Shown piece after piece: positions 1 to 13,499 of a stretch of 64,000 bases of DNA. Position 1 is the stretch's first letter, and each line of letters starts with the position of its first letter. The notes under the pieces are model-generated. The model worked only from the letters and a program-made list of their open reading frames with translations, searched no databases and was not told the origin of the DNA. The position numbers were made by a program, and so were the translations under genes. The DNA comes from Sycobia sp. Sy_11 (Eukaryota > Arthropoda > Insecta > Hymenoptera > Epichrysomallidae): contig JACCIC010000002.1 in assembly GCA_018907035.1 (NCBI GenBank), forward strand, positions 3,769,001 to 3,833,000, in the 5' to 3' direction.

Positions 1-820
1 TAAAAAGCTGGCTAAAATTTAGTTAACATTACAAACGCTCCGTTTGAACGACAATTATCCGTGCACTTTGGCGCACTTACTTTGAATTTCGAAAATCTAA
101 TTTAACTACCTTGTGTTACAAATTCTAAGAATTTTTCATAATGCTCGCTTTTTTCATGGTGAAGACCGAAAAATAATGAAATATTGCTCATTTTAGTCTG
201 GATGCTCGGATGAGATTCTTCCAATTATATAATTATCCGTGGTACTTGTAGTTCTGTAATAGTAATTTAAAAATAAATGATCCAACTGATCATAACGATT
301 TATCAAATAATAGGTTGGATGATGAAAATCCATCTAAGCTAATAATACCATTAAAGAACTCATATTCTAATCTTTTTTTAAATTAATTAAAATTGCACCA
401 ACAACCAATTCAAATATATATATATGATAGTAAGATAAAATAATAAAAATTATACTTAAAAACATACTATAATAAGTCTGCCTTTCTACTCAGATTATAA
501 CGGGTAAGAGTCCGAAAAACAACAATTTTTCGCTGCATCTATTATACTCTGAAATTTTGGTACTTATGAATTTACTCTCACATTTATACTTATACCTGTA
601 AATTACGGCCAAAAAGCAGGATACTTAAATGACATATCTGACCTCGAATGAACCGAATCTAATAGATCCAGTGAAAAAGTGTTGCGATGTTGCCTATCGA
701 ATATAGATAAAAAATTTATTTTCGCTGCTACGTAACTTCAATTATACAGTTTGTAAACGCGTTCCACACTGCAATTTTAGGTCACAGAATATGCAGAGAA
801 TTCGACCTAAAAATTTTTAA
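1..820. other. AT-rich noncoding DNA
   Basis: No gene, RNA or mobile element recognised. A short TA run lies near 415-425. Confidence 0.6.
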
Positions 821-829
821 GAATTGCTC

Positions 830-1288
830 AAATTTTGCCGCCCTTGCAGCTCTCGCATGTCGGTCAATAAGAATCGGCGAGGCGGAAGGGGGGGTAGGGG
901 GCTTGGCGGACTTTCATCCCCGGCGAGTCCCGAAAACGAAATCCCCTCGCTTTCCAGCCCAGCGACACGTCTACGCGGCAGCGCTCGATAATTAAACGGG
1001 ACGAAATGCGCCTGGCATTGTGCGCGGGCACGCACTAAGGCGCCCGGAAACTTGGCCGCGCGGGGGCAATATCAGGTCCGAAACTTTGTTTCTCCGCCGC
1101 CGCTCGCGCCGCTGCTGCTGCCGCCTGCCGGCCCTGCCGCTGCCGTCGCTGTCGCTGCCCTGCGCCGGAGCCCTGCCCGAGTTTCATCAAGTTGAAATTG
1201 CGTTTTCTCCAGCAGCCTGGCCCTCCGATTTACATTCGCGAATGAGTGCGGCGCGACACGACTATATATATATATATGTGTGTGTGTG

Positions 1289-1340
<52 letters not shown>

Positions 1341-1460
1341 GTATACTTGTACCGCGCGTCGCATGGCTAATTTCGCCAGGTGCGGGAGGGCGGAGTTTTA
1401 TATGCAAGCCCCGGCGGGTAGAGCACGCCTGGGCTTTTCCTACTTGAACGATAAGTATTA
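830..1460. other. GC-rich island with (TA)n(TG)n microsatellite
   Basis: This stretch is sharply GC-richer than both flanks, with many CpG dinucleotides and trinucleotide-like CTG/CCG runs near 1110-1170. A compound (TA)n(TG)n tract occupies about 1263-1338. Open frames here are products of GC content and of the repeat (CVCVCV and THTHTH peptides). It could be a regulatory element or noncoding exon; no evidence decides. Confidence 0.5.
1263..1338. repeat. (TA)n(TG)n compound microsatellite
   Basis: About 15 bases of TA followed by about 60 bases of TG, with one interruption near 1289-1291. Confidence 0.95.
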
Positions 1461-1469
1461 GAGGCTGAG

Positions 1470-4400
1470 CTTATGCTGCAGCTCTTTCATTTTTATTATT
1501 AACGCCTCGGGTCGTTCCTTTTCATTTCTCGCGGAGGGTTCGGGCCGGGTAGGGGGGGGGGGGAAATTCTGAAATTGCCCATCGTGAAGCGGACGTTTAT
1601 GCAGGACTGCAGTAATAAACAATATTTACGGAATTCCGTAAAATCTGATCCTAAGTAAGGGAAAAAATGAGGTAGAGAGAGAGAGAGAGATTGTTGAAGA
1701 ATGATCGGAAAAAATTCTCATTGAACTTTCCGCTTCACATTGCTCAGATTTCTGCTAAAGCTATAGGGCGTATTGGTTTTCTGGAAAAAAGGTACAATGG
1801 ATTTTACGTCAGTCATCACGGTTACTCACCCGTTCAAAAGTTTAATTATTCAAAATTTAACGAATTCTATTATTATTTTATCAGATATTGAGCGAATCCA
1901 ACATACTTCACTTAGATATTATGAGGTACTCCTACTAAGTAAGAAAAATGGCGGTACTTCATAAAAACTTGGCATTTGCCAAAATTTAGCAAGGAACGGC
2001 TCTTAAGCTCGAAGTTTACTCTTTCGAACGCGATACCTACTGTATGTTTAGACAAATCAGGAGAATAAAGAATTGTAGCTATTGTCTTCGCTTGTATAGG
2101 CAATGTTTTTTTTTTTTTGTTTTGTTGAAAAAAGATAATAGAGCAATGGTTTCTTCCTACATTTTACACGAATCTTGGAAAAACTGGAACTGAGACTTAT
2201 AATTTATTGAAACAAGTGTATAGCAACAAATGCTTATCGCGTTTTCGTGAATTTGAGTGATTTACGTGTTTTCAAGATGGCCGAGAAGATGGATCACGCC
2301 CGGGTGGGTCGCGCCCTTCCACGTAAAGATCGGATAGAAATATCGAAAAGATCAGTAATTATTTTTGATCTGACGGTCGGTTAAGTATTCTTGCGATTTC
2401 TAAACTTATAGAAATGGACAACGAACGTATACTGGCAAATTTGACATGAAAATAAAAGGAACCGTATTTCAAGGATTACAGACTCCGTCTGTCAAAGAAG
2501 TGAAATAAAAAGCGCCGCGGGTCCTAAAGAAAGTGACAGAAAAAGACTTCCAGCACTGTTTCCAAGAATGGACGTTTCGCATGGAGCCGTGTAGGGATAG
2601 ACCGGTATATGTTGAAGATAATAATCCATAAATATTTACAATATTAAAAGAAAATTTTTATATCACTATTCCCGTTATTTAATAACCACATCTTGTATAT
2701 CATGGTAACTGGCTAAAAAAATTCATTCTTTATAACCATAATTGTACTCCTATTTTTGAAAATCTTCATCTTCTTACTACAACGTTCTATATTTGTTATT
2801 TTGATTCCTTATTTTTATGAAAAACAATTCAGTTTAATTGAAATTGAAGAAATACTAAAATTATTTCTCAATCCTGTTAATTACTGTATAAAATTCGCGA
2901 TCCTAGAATTCTTCATGAAGATTTTCATTGTTAACTTTTTTGTCCCATTCTCGAGTTGTTAGACTTAGAAGGTTATCGCGTAATCTTCCATAATTTAAAA
3001 TGATAATATTAATTAATATTATAATAACTAATAATATAACTAACAATGATCATACTATCTTGAATTTATAAAAACTTGGTTTAATAAAGGAATGTTGCAT
3101 CCGTATAATGATAAATAAGTAAATTTATTACTAACTTTACTAAGTTTAGTTTCTAAGGATGAATCGTAGCGTTTCGAAACGTCAAAACCAAATAAGAAAA
3201 TATGGTGGTGGGGGTAGTCAGATTATCCTTCACTAACATAGAATATAGAACATTATTTTTATTATTTTTATTTTATTTTATTTTATCATTATTTTATTTT
3301 ATTATTTTTAATTTTTAATATAAGTTAGTTTAGTAATAAGTTTTATGACAGATTTTTCTGGGATAATTAACAAGGACAATCTGACTGTCATTATTTTAGT
3401 TAGTTTATTATATTATATGGTAAATACTGTAAGACGATAAAACTATTTATGAATTTAATTCAAAACAGTCGACATAAGTATAATTTTTAATTTTAAATTT
3501 ATTACTTACTAATTTATATTAGAAATAATCGATATGAGCAGATGCTAATTAATATTGTAGACCAATTATAATGTCTATTCGGTAATTAAATTTAAATTTA
3601 AAAGAATCGAATAACGCACTCAAAAATTTATATTTTTTCAACTATAATTCAAGTCTAAGTTAATATTTCAATCTATTTGAATAAACTAGAACGAAATATA
3701 AATTTTTATGAATTTAATTCATTTATGAAATGTAATCACATAATAATTTAACATATCAGTGTAACAAAAAATAGTAAAAGAACAGGAAAAAAAAATTAAA
3801 AAAAAATAAAAATTCTTAAAAAATTCATCGCGAGCCGTTGGTTACGAATTGTCCCACGGTGACAAAAACTTTATCCCGTTGAACATGAAAAAGAAGCGGT
3901 AAGACGAACGTCACGGTTACTTCGATGATATAAAACGACGTCCATAGGCTGGAAGTGTAAGACTTTAACGAACAAAACGAATCTATACGTCGAGTCGTAA
4001 GGTATAATTGCCATTATTTCTCCCTTGCGCCGAAGAAGTGAGGACGATTTATTTCGTCGTAGCCTTGGCGCAACGTTGGCCAAGACCTACGGCGCTTTTA
4101 GTTCTCAGCCGAATCTGGCAACAAAACCGGATCGTAAATTTTCTCGATTCGAGGGAAGCCGACATTGAGCGAATAAGCAATGAATAAATTACGAATGTAT
4201 CGGATTGGCAAGCGTAGTGTATTGAAAAGTTTTTTCATCTTCTTAGACGTTAAAAGTATCAAATCAATAAAAATTAATGCTCTACGTGAGTAAGAGAAAA
4301 GTGGACGCTCAAGCGATGTTCACATATGATTAGTATGCTATCGTTAATATATAGCTATAAACTAACATGCGCTAAGTATAGTAAACGGTTTGTTAGTTCG

Positions 4401-6090
4401 TCCACCTCTTTCTCTCTATAATAAACTCAGTCCACGTCATTATCGAGAAATATATATATATACATCGAGAAATATATATACAACACATATACTAATATAA
4501 ATATTTGACTTCATAGTTGTTGGTAACATTCTGCACATTGAATAATATAAATTGTGACAAGATATTCTTATAGAGTACGTGACAAAAAATTGCAATTAAT
4601 TTTGTTTCGCTATAAGCCTTAATGACTTCAATGATTTCCTTAATTTCTAATTGTGCTTCCCTAAGACTTTAATAAAAAAATTATATTAAGATAAAAAATT
4701 CACAAAAAGTCTCGCGTATGAATGTCAGAGAATTACATGCCATCTGTAGCTGTGTTCATTCTCACTTCATTCATTGTAAATTTTTATTCTTGTAATTATT
4801 TATACAAAATTTGTATTCATTCTGTGATATAATTTTTTTCATTAAAATATGAAATAGTATAGCAGATAATTAGCTTTTTTAGTGGAATTAATGGAAAAAG
4901 TACCTTTTTCGCTTTATTTCAGTCAATTTATATGTTTTGATTTGTTTTAAAACTGTGATACTTTGTTAGTGAGATAAAAATGGTTCTTGAGCTAACGTGC
5001 ATTTTATGCAGTGAATACAAATTACGATAATATAATTAATAGAAATCGAAAAATGCTACTGCCACTAGTAATACTAGTAGAATTATATATACTGATTGTA
5101 ATATTGGACTGCAAAAATGAATGATATATTTATTTATTTCTTTGTTTATTCAAAACTGTTTAATCTGCAAATTTTTACATCTAATTTGATTATAACAATA
5201 ATTGATGACGATGGTGCAATGCCGACCTAAGAGAATTTTACAATATTAATTTAAGCATTTATATAAAAACGATAAATATTCGAACATGAGACCTTATTTA
5301 TGCAATGTCGCAATGGAGTAACTTGATTGCGAGACAGACACACATGTTCAGCAAAGCAGGTGGATCGAAACAATCATTAATAATTGTTTAAATATAAAGT
5401 AGATCGTAATATCGAAGTACAGTAGTAACATTTAGAAAGTTCAGTCTTGTAGGAACGGGTGGATAATCATGACCAGACCTATAGTTGCTTACAGAATAGC
5501 ACCATTAATCTATCTTTTATTAAACTATGGCAAAGTTAGTCTAGAATATGGGAATACCAGTTTGACTCTGGGCTAATTATATTGCGGTCGTAGTTTACAT
5601 TAGCAAGTTGCTAACTTAATGCGGGGAAATGGAATTTTTATTATTGTTTTATGTTATTCAATTCATACCTTTTTATTCTTCAATGCTTATATGATCTCAG
5701 TGTTAATAGAAGAAATATGAGTACCCAAGAAAAGTTTTTACAGAATTACTTTCGTGATTAGAAATCAATTTTACACTTTACACGAGGCAGCTTAAATTCA
5801 ACACCTTATCTTCGCTCGTAATAAGAATAAGCTGATAATTTCGAATTAAGTAACATCGATTTGTATACTATTTAGATCATACTGTGTGGGAAGGAATATT
5901 TATAAACAATACGATTTAACGGCACATGGACAAATAAGGAATTTGCAAAATCTGATATAATCTTCAGCTAGGGGCATGAAAAGAAGGGCGTCATATTCTG
6001 GTAATGCAAAATCTAATTATCATTCTATTCGCGACGAATCGCAGTTTAAATAAATGAAAGCCTCGTGAAATTTTTCCTTTTCAATTTTCA
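1470..6090. other. AT-rich noncoding DNA
   Basis: No supported gene. The features are a short (GA)n at about 1674-1690, an ATTTT/ATTTA-rich block at about 3250-3310 and a somewhat GC-richer patch at 3830-4160. The last carries a minus-strand 70-codon frame that I do not regard as coding. Confidence 0.55.
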
Positions 6091-6094
6091 TTTC

Positions 6095-7870
6095 AATCTT
6101 TCAGGCATCCTTTAAAAGCCCCAGCCTCGCCGGCTATTTAAAACAACACCGTCTTTAGAATTAACGTTCGGCTTGTATAACGCCAGACAGTTCGTTGAAC
6201 TGGCTCGACTGCCACGCACGACAGAGGCCGGCCGACGACAAAGCGCCCAATTATTTATAAACGACGCCCCGTAAAATCACAATGGGCCGATCCGAGGAGG
6301 CAAAAAAAGAACAGAAGTCGACTGCTTAATGCTGATACGCACTGCGCTGCTGATACGGCATAATACGAATGCAGGGGAGAAGAGGACGGGCAAAAACATT
6401 TCCATCGTTAGGTTGCCATCCGTAAGGCAGTCGCGAGAGGGTGAGAAAGAGGCGTGTGCGCTATACTTACGTACGCACACGCTCGGACACGAAGAAAGGC
6501 TCATTATTATAAGAGATAAAAACGCGAAAGTTCCGCGTTCTTCTGAAAAATCCTTTTCTCTCAATCTCTTTTCTTCCCACGGAGCGAGACCCGACGCGCG
6601 TCGTCCGGGCGCGACGATTGTTTGCTCCGCGTACCAGGCAAGTGGGATGGGGGAGGGGGGAGCAAAGAATTCGCTTTTCACTCGACTTTCGGCGACCCTG
6701 GGACGCGAATACGCGACGTTACGATGCATTTTCTACCGGGCGCAAGGGTCGTAATGTTGACGTGTAGAGGCGCAGTCTCGCCGGGAATGGAATGGTAAAA
6801 GGGAATCGCGCGCTCTAGACCAGCACGAAGGCTGGACTATTGTGCGCCATGCGGAAATCATGCGTGCAAGCTCTTGCTCGCGTTAAGAGGAAAGAAAAAT
6901 TAGCAAATCCTTTACACTTCCTTTTCTGGACAGTCGGAGTGAGAGACAGTATGGGCTGATCCTGCTGCTTCTTAACCCCTCTCGTAGAAGCTCGCAACTT
7001 TACCGATTAACGGTGTCCCCTCGCGGACCGATTTGTAAAAAGCCACGCGTTCGAAACTTCTTTTCTGTCCCCGAATCCGATCCCGACGAGGGAGGCGGCA
7101 GGTGGAGAGAAAGAAAATCTTCGAACGAGCCATTAAACGGCTCGAGCGTCGCGAGACGACTCGCTCGATTTCCTCGGCTAGGATTTCCCCCGTCCGTTCT
7201 CGTCACGGCGCGGCGGAGCTCGCTCGAGCGCACGTCGACGTCTCCCGCGGCCGCGTGTATACACGGTGAGCGCGCGTGAAGGGTCGGGGGGGGGAGGGTC
7301 GTAGTTGTTTCCCATCACCCCGGGAGTAATAAAGGAAATGGCGAGGGTGAAGAGGAGAAGGGGATGGAGAAGGAGCAAAGTTTTCGGAACTTTTCTTTCG
7401 CTCCCTTTTTATTTTTTCCTTTTTTTTTCCATTCCTGCTGCTACCTTTCTCTCCCTCTCTCCCTCGGCCACCCGCCCATCCCTGGTTTCCTCGGACGCAT
7501 TATTCACAACGACGTCGAGCCACTTCTCCGTGCGTATCTCGGTGTCACGCGCATGAATCACGAACGCTCGCGATAATGGTTTTTTCCCTCGCTCGCCCTG
7601 TACGGCTCCCACCCACGCTTTCCCTGGGTTTCGTTTTCCATTTTCTTGTTTCTACTTTTCCTTTTTTCTTTTCCGTACTTTTTTTTTAAAATTATATAAC
7701 TCGAACGCTTTTGCGCCCCCCCTCCCCCCGCCACGCTCGCCCGCGTCCTTTATGCCATTTTCAGCAATCTCGCGTCTCTATACTTTGCCCGAGCATTTTT
7801 CAAACTTTTTTACATATTCTTTCTCTAGCTTCCTCTTTCTCTCTCTTGCGCGGCGGGGATGCACCGAAAT
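6095..7870. other. Largest GC-rich island (about 1.8 kb)
   Basis: A CpG-dense block flanked by AT-rich DNA. It is open over about 450 bases on both strands at 6277-6754 with no consistent codon pattern, which is typical of GC-rich noncoding DNA with few stops. It contains a TATTTAAA box at about 6135-6142, a perfect 6-3-6 inverted repeat at 6188-6202, and a good splice-donor-like ACG|GTGAGC at about 7263-7271. It then grades into a pyrimidine-rich, T- and C-run segment (7380-7870). It is a candidate promoter or 5' noncoding exon region. Confidence 0.4.
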
Positions 7871-9720
7871 ATGTTGTATCTTTGTCTCTTGTAAGTTCTT
7901 TTATAAGCACAATATTTTCTTTTCGACTTTTTTTTAAAAAAGTTAGTACCCATCTTGAGTGTAGACCAAACTTTCTATCTCGGATAATGTATTCATAAAA
8001 ATATATTCATTTCAAAAGAAGTAAATCATCTAATATTGCAAGTTTTTCCTTGTTTCAAGGAATCTGTATTCTATTGCATGCAATTCAATCACAAATGCAG
8101 AAAGCATATCAGTCCTGTTAATTAACGAATACGTGAATAAAAAATAGCTAATGAGACTAAGTATACCTCTAACTTTTAAGACACAACTTAAAGCCTTTTT
8201 TAGCAAACAGTATATGGCGATACATAATAGTCAAAATTCTAATTTCAAAATTTTATCATTCATAGAGCGATCTGGATGTTTTACATAAAGTTATTCTTTC
8301 TTATTCACTGACCTGCGAATAAAATAATAGATTAGCTCTTTTTATTCACTCTTTTGATTCTTATCCTTGTTATTAACCTCAACCCTTTTTGCTATGCCCC
8401 TTCACTGACACATCGTTAAAGATGAACGTGCATTTTAATCTCGTCTAACTTATTCTATTCTGTTACGATTTCTAGGACTTGTTTAACTATATTTTTATTC
8501 AAATTGGCAAACGTCCTAATTGAATTGTTGATGAAGTCACAGACTATATATTTTTAGGTAACAATAATAAACTGAAACTAGTCAATGCAGTTAGTTTTTC
8601 CTATATCATCTTTCCAATCATTAGGTATCATTTCGATTAGATACTGTAATTTTTCTTTCCTGATGAATACTTTCCTGATGAAATAACAGCTGGATGAACT
8701 AATTGATCTCTTTCTCGTGTACCTGCATTTCTTAACGTACTCAATATCCAGTTAACATAAAGTAAACATCTTATTACCTTTGGTCAATTCATAAAGAGTA
8801 GATTTAGTTTCTTTTATCCAAGAATATTGGAGTATTGGACTGATCAGTTGCATCAGGCATGTCCTGCAATAATAGATACGTTCATTTTTTCTGGCATCTT
8901 TTGACACTGATATCATTAAAAAATATCTATGGCTAATATTTCTGTTCAAAATAAGGTTATCTGATACTGCAGCATATAAAGTTTTAAAATTCATTTGAAG
9001 TTAGTAAAAGGTTGGGTTCACATATTCGAAATCGTATACCCTTGTCCAACTCTTATTCCACCTTTACACGGAATATATTTATCGCTTTTCAATTAATTGT
9101 TCCAATTTTTCCTGCTTGTTTTCCTGGTTTTCTTTAGGTTAGTTCAAGCCCTCTCTGCGATAATTTTTTAATTGTATCATGCTATTTTCAACCGCCTTTC
9201 ACTGGCCAATACATGTCAGTCTTTACGGTGTCCTAACTGTTGCTCGTCCAGATACTACAACATCCTGATAATGTCGGAAATCAATGCCTGAAGTTTTCTT
9301 AGTTCACTTTTTTGATACGTCTATAACGTTAGTCAATTTTAAATTCCAACATCGGTGTAGATATTTTATAATATTTTTTTGAAGTCGCTTCTTAGCGCTT
9401 AACTAATTCCAACGCTGATCTACTTATACGAATATATTTACAACTTCTTTCCATTGTCCTAATATGCAGTCCCGCTATAGAAATTTCTGATCTCAATAAG
9501 TCTCCACCTACTTGACGCTCATCACATATAGTAACAATGGCCCCTAAAAGCTAATCCTTTCCGAATCTCTCTCTTATATTTCCGTACTGCATGAAACAAT
9601 TTCTACATTGTCCGCATACACGTTTTCTCATTTTTTCTCATACAATCTATACAAGGTCTACTGGAACCTACTGATACACACACATATCTAAAATTGCAAA
9701 GATTCCTTCTAAGTAAAATA
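7871..9720. other. AT-rich noncoding DNA
   Basis: No gene supported. A minus-strand 80-codon frame at 8752-8994 has no recognisable similarity. The longer surrounding minus-strand sequence is interrupted by stops and may be an unidentifiable old repeat. Confidence 0.45.
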
Positions 9721-9779
9721 CTATTTTAAAGATTCAATGAAATATCTATTCTAGATAAAAGTAACAATACAGCTTTGTG

Positions 9780-10330
9780 CACAAAAGTCTCTCAAAACTA
9801 TTCGTGCCTCTATGCTGCTTTTCCATTCTTCTTCTTCGATGAGTCAGTTCAAAAATTCCCGAAACCCTTCTGCACAGGCTCCCTCGCTTTTCATTCTCAT
9901 ATTTCTCATAGCCCCGCATTTTCCATCTATCTCTCTCACAAATCTTCCTTCCCCGGCTCCTTCCACAACACAATTCTCCCCCGAATATAATGAGAGGATT
10001 TTATCTATTCTTTATAAATGGCTCCCTCCCGTATCTCAGAAGGAAGCTGCTGCTGTTGCTGCTACTACTGCCACTGTCGAACATTATTGGCTGCCACCGC
10101 ATTGGCGCGTGTGTGGGTGTGAAAGTTTACGCACGCGAGTTGCACGAGCGACACATCGCGGATCGATTTGAATATTATGAGAGAGGGAGAGAGAGAGAGA
10201 GATAGTGTGAGCAAGAGAGTGCGCACGCGCACGCGAACATGAGAGAAAATGAACGGCAGAGACTGAGAGACAGAGGGAAGGAGAAATGAACGTGCACTCG
10301 CGCGCGGTTAATGCCCGGAAAATGGAAGAT
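9780..10330. other. Moderately GC-rich block with GA-rich tract
   Basis: It contains a run of CTG/CTA trinucleotides (about 10045-10075) and a GA-rich tract (about 10177-10205). Short open frames in several phases arise from these and carry no domain signal. Confidence 0.45.
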
Positions 10331-11930
10331 TGAATTTTCGATCCTTTATTTTTCTCCCTTTCAATTGATCGAATCTCAATGTTGTTCCCCGAGCCAGCGG
10401 CGAATATGCATTGCTTTGAATATTCGTTTGAATAAGTACGGCGATGGCTACGCCTCGTGTCGAATATTTTAAAAATAAGTATACGTTTCGCGCATTTTCT
10501 ATATATCGGGACCAATAATAACAATTTTAACGGGCAGGAAGTCGATTTTGATTTAAATGCCTTCTTTTTTAAGCGCCGAATATAATTACGTTCGATGCCT
10601 GGGTATTTATTATACATGAAATTAATTTCGATTTTATGTCAAAAATCCAAAAAGCCTAAAGCCAGAAATTTTGAATACGTATTTCCGTTTTCTATATTAT
10701 AAATATTAGGGAACCACAAAAGTTATTTAAAATAATTTGCTTTAACAAGTAATCATCGAGTTTCCAATTCTAATAGAATTTGGGTATACGTTTAAGCAAT
10801 AAAAAAAATCGTGTCACGAAACATTTCATTATTCTACTAAAGTCATAGCTCGGTGAATGTAAATCATTCTTAGATTCGCCGAATCAATAATTTACAGCTC
10901 ATTTAAATTTAATTGTATAGAAGCAAGGAGCTCAGTTGCAATAATTAATCTTGCATTTACGTATAATCTTATTATTAGAAAAGAACTGTCTGACATATTA
11001 AGGTATGAATGATTAAAAATACTTCCTATTCGAGTTAAAATTGGCCGGAGCAATTTCTTTTTCAGCGTTTTATTCATATCATTCAATCACAGAGTCTATA
11101 ATATTTCGAATATTGTTTAAACGAAATTGTGAAGTTTCAGCAATTTTTAACAATATTCAAATTGCCCGCGCTGAAAAGTGAAATTAACAATAATACTATT
11201 ATAATAGGTTCCGAATCATACAATTATTAAAAGAAAGTATAATGCAACAATAGGGAAAGACAAAAAAAATTTTGTCGTGTTCAAATAATACCGTGACCAT
11301 TATTAAGACTAATATAAAAATTTGGAATTTGTGTTATCAATAAATAATTACAAATCAATAATCAAAATCATTAAAAATAATTTTGGGCTACAAGTTAAAA
11401 GGTATCTGAATAATTTATATTATATATTATTGAGTTTCATGGCAGTGTATCATTACAATATAAAGTTTCCATTTTTTATACATTATTAAACATTTTTTCA
11501 GAATCGTTAAGATAAATTGTAATACTCTGAAAGTATAAATGTTTATTTAATAAAATGTAACCTTCTAGGTTATGCTGTACTTCCATTTACATGTTTACAT
11601 TTGATAAGGTTAATAAAATAAAAGTGTTGAACCAAAAAAATAATAAATAAATAATTTTTTATTTACAATTTTTACATTAATCTGATTTTCAAAAAGTAAA
11701 TACCATCATTTTTCAATAAGAGAGGCTACTAATAAATTCGAGATTTTTTGAAAATGATATATTATAACACAAATATGACCTCTATTCTTTTAATAATTTT
11801 TTGGAAAAGAAAATCGAAAAAAGTTACCATGCCATATTATGAAAACTAAAATGCAATATATGTATTGTTTTTATCAAGTTCTTGGAATTTTTTAATTCAA
11901 AAATACGCGATGTCAATTAATCATTTCAGG
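10331..11930. other. AT-rich noncoding DNA
   Basis: I see nothing identifiable in this stretch. Confidence 0.55.
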
Positions 11931-11984
11931 TAAACCAAGCGAAATCACAAACGTGTTTATGCACACGATGATCTCCACAGAACC

Positions 11985-12065
11985 GACGTTTGTTAATTAA
12001 AGCTAATTAATTAAGGAGAACCGCAACGCACGGTTGCTTTTACTTTATTCACAGTACAGCTGTCA
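11985..12065. promoter_or_regulatory. Candidate enhancer core: homeodomain-type sites, nested inverted repeats and an E-box
   Basis: Within about 75 bases there are TTAATTAA (11993-12000), TAATTAATTAA (12004-12014), AACCG and CGGTT arms at 12019-12023 and 12031-12035, nested GCAAC/GTTGC arms at 12023-12027 and 12033-12037, and CAGCTG (12057-12062). TAATTA is the known core of many homeodomain sites and CAGCTG is a bHLH E-box. The clustering is seen; regulatory function is inference. Confidence 0.35.
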
Positions 12066-12155
12066 TGAAATTCCCATTCCTCTCCTTCTTCTAGAATTTC
12101 GCGAATCACACGGTGCGGCATTATTTAGGACTAGAAATTATTTTGTCGAGCAAAA

Positions 12156-12181
12156 GTCTCTCTCTCTCTCTCTCTCTCTCT
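12156..12181. repeat. (CT)n microsatellite
   Basis: About 26 bases of uninterrupted CT. Confidence 0.9.
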
Positions 12182-12299
12182 TTCCTTCCCTCTTGGAGCT
12201 AAAAATGATTTAAAGGGGTAAATTTTCATTGTGTACTGCGCTTGGAATTTGTTCAAGCAAAAAATTCTTTGAATGAACAGTGAATTTCTGTGCCTGTTT

Positions 12300-12300
<1 letters not shown>

Positions 12301-12333
<33 letters not shown>
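12301..12333. repeat. (CA)n(TA)n microsatellite
   Basis: About 18 bases of CA followed by about 15 bases of TA. Confidence 0.9.
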
Positions 12334-12889
12334 GTAAAATGTCACTGAACAATAAAACATGGCTGTTTACAGATTTGTTTACAGGTAGTATGTTTTATAA
12401 TTATGAGATTTATTTACATGCTATAAATCATTTGCAGTTATAGAAAAACTTAAAAACGTTTCTAGTATAACGTACAAGTGATTTTCAATCGAAATCAAAT
12501 GTTGAAGCTATTGGAATTCGAAATTTCTTAGTAAGTAATAAAAGTAGTAAAGTATATAGTAAAATCTTTTTGTTGGAACTTTAAATAAATGTAATATTGA
12601 ACTAAATAAGTTCAATTTACAGAAATATTAGTATTGAATTTACTAAATATGTGTCTGCGTAAAAGTTATAACGATGTCAGATTAGTCAAGAAATAACAGA
12701 AATGTATACCCGGTAAACCTAATCATATTCAATAAAAAATCTTGTAAGTTAAATTTGTAAATTTTATTTTTATTTAAAATTCACTGAAATTTTTGATGAC
12801 GGTGTAAGGTCTTCTAAAAAAGTATCATCAAAACACGTGTGTGTGTGCATGTGCGTGTATGCGTTCCAGTTAACACTCCGATCTAGAGA

Positions 12890-13490
12890 ATAATAGAGCA
12901 GTGACCCAAACTCCAGAGTCGCGAAAAAGTCAAATTACGAGAATGGAGCGTCACCCTACAAAACCATTCGCCAGTATCTCTACCGCATTTCCGGACCGTC
13001 GGAACGATCAAAATCCAACTGGTCGGAACTCATCAAAACCAGATCCTTCAACCGGACGAGCTTCCTTCCCCCCTCCCCGTCCCTTATCCGGACGGAAGTC
13101 TTGATAAACCGGCAGCTCGTACATCAGACCCGGCCCCGCTATCTCGGGCAGGTGCGCGCGCTTGCGCGCGGGAATTTTGACGGCGGCGGGCACGACGAAC
13201 TTCCGGCTGACTCGGCCGCCGAAGAAGAACTTTAACGATCGCGGCCCCGGCGGAGGCCACGACGGGCTTCCTGTAATTTGTCGCCCCGATTGTTGGACCG
13301 GGCTTGGAGTCCTATATGTCTGTGTGGGTGTGTACATCCGACTCGCGTTTTCTGGCCCGAACAGCCTACGTCATGAGTTACGAAGTTGCCGTCGAATCTC
13401 GAAGGTACAGGACATTTACGGATAGCCCGTGTCGAACTATAAGAGAACGATGAGAGACAGAGAGAGAGAGAAAGGGGAGGGAGAGAAAAT
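12890..13490. other. GC-rich island
   Basis: The core of this CpG-rich block is at 13110-13280. The longest frame is a 109-codon minus-strand ORF (13008-13337) with Pro/Arg/Gly-rich content and no recognised domain or convincing splice boundaries. A GA-rich tract closes the island at about 13450-13490. Candidate regulatory element or noncoding exon. Confidence 0.4.
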
Positions 13491-13499
13491 GCCTATCCG

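Noticed and set aside
6277..6754. Overlapping 141- and 150-codon ORFs on opposite strands
   Set aside because: Both arise from low stop density in a CpG-rich island. Neither shows a domain, consistent composition or convincing splice borders.
13008..13337. 109-codon minus-strand ORF in a GC island
   Set aside because: Pro/Arg/Gly-rich translation without any family signal, and it covers only part of an island open in several frames. Kept as noncoding.
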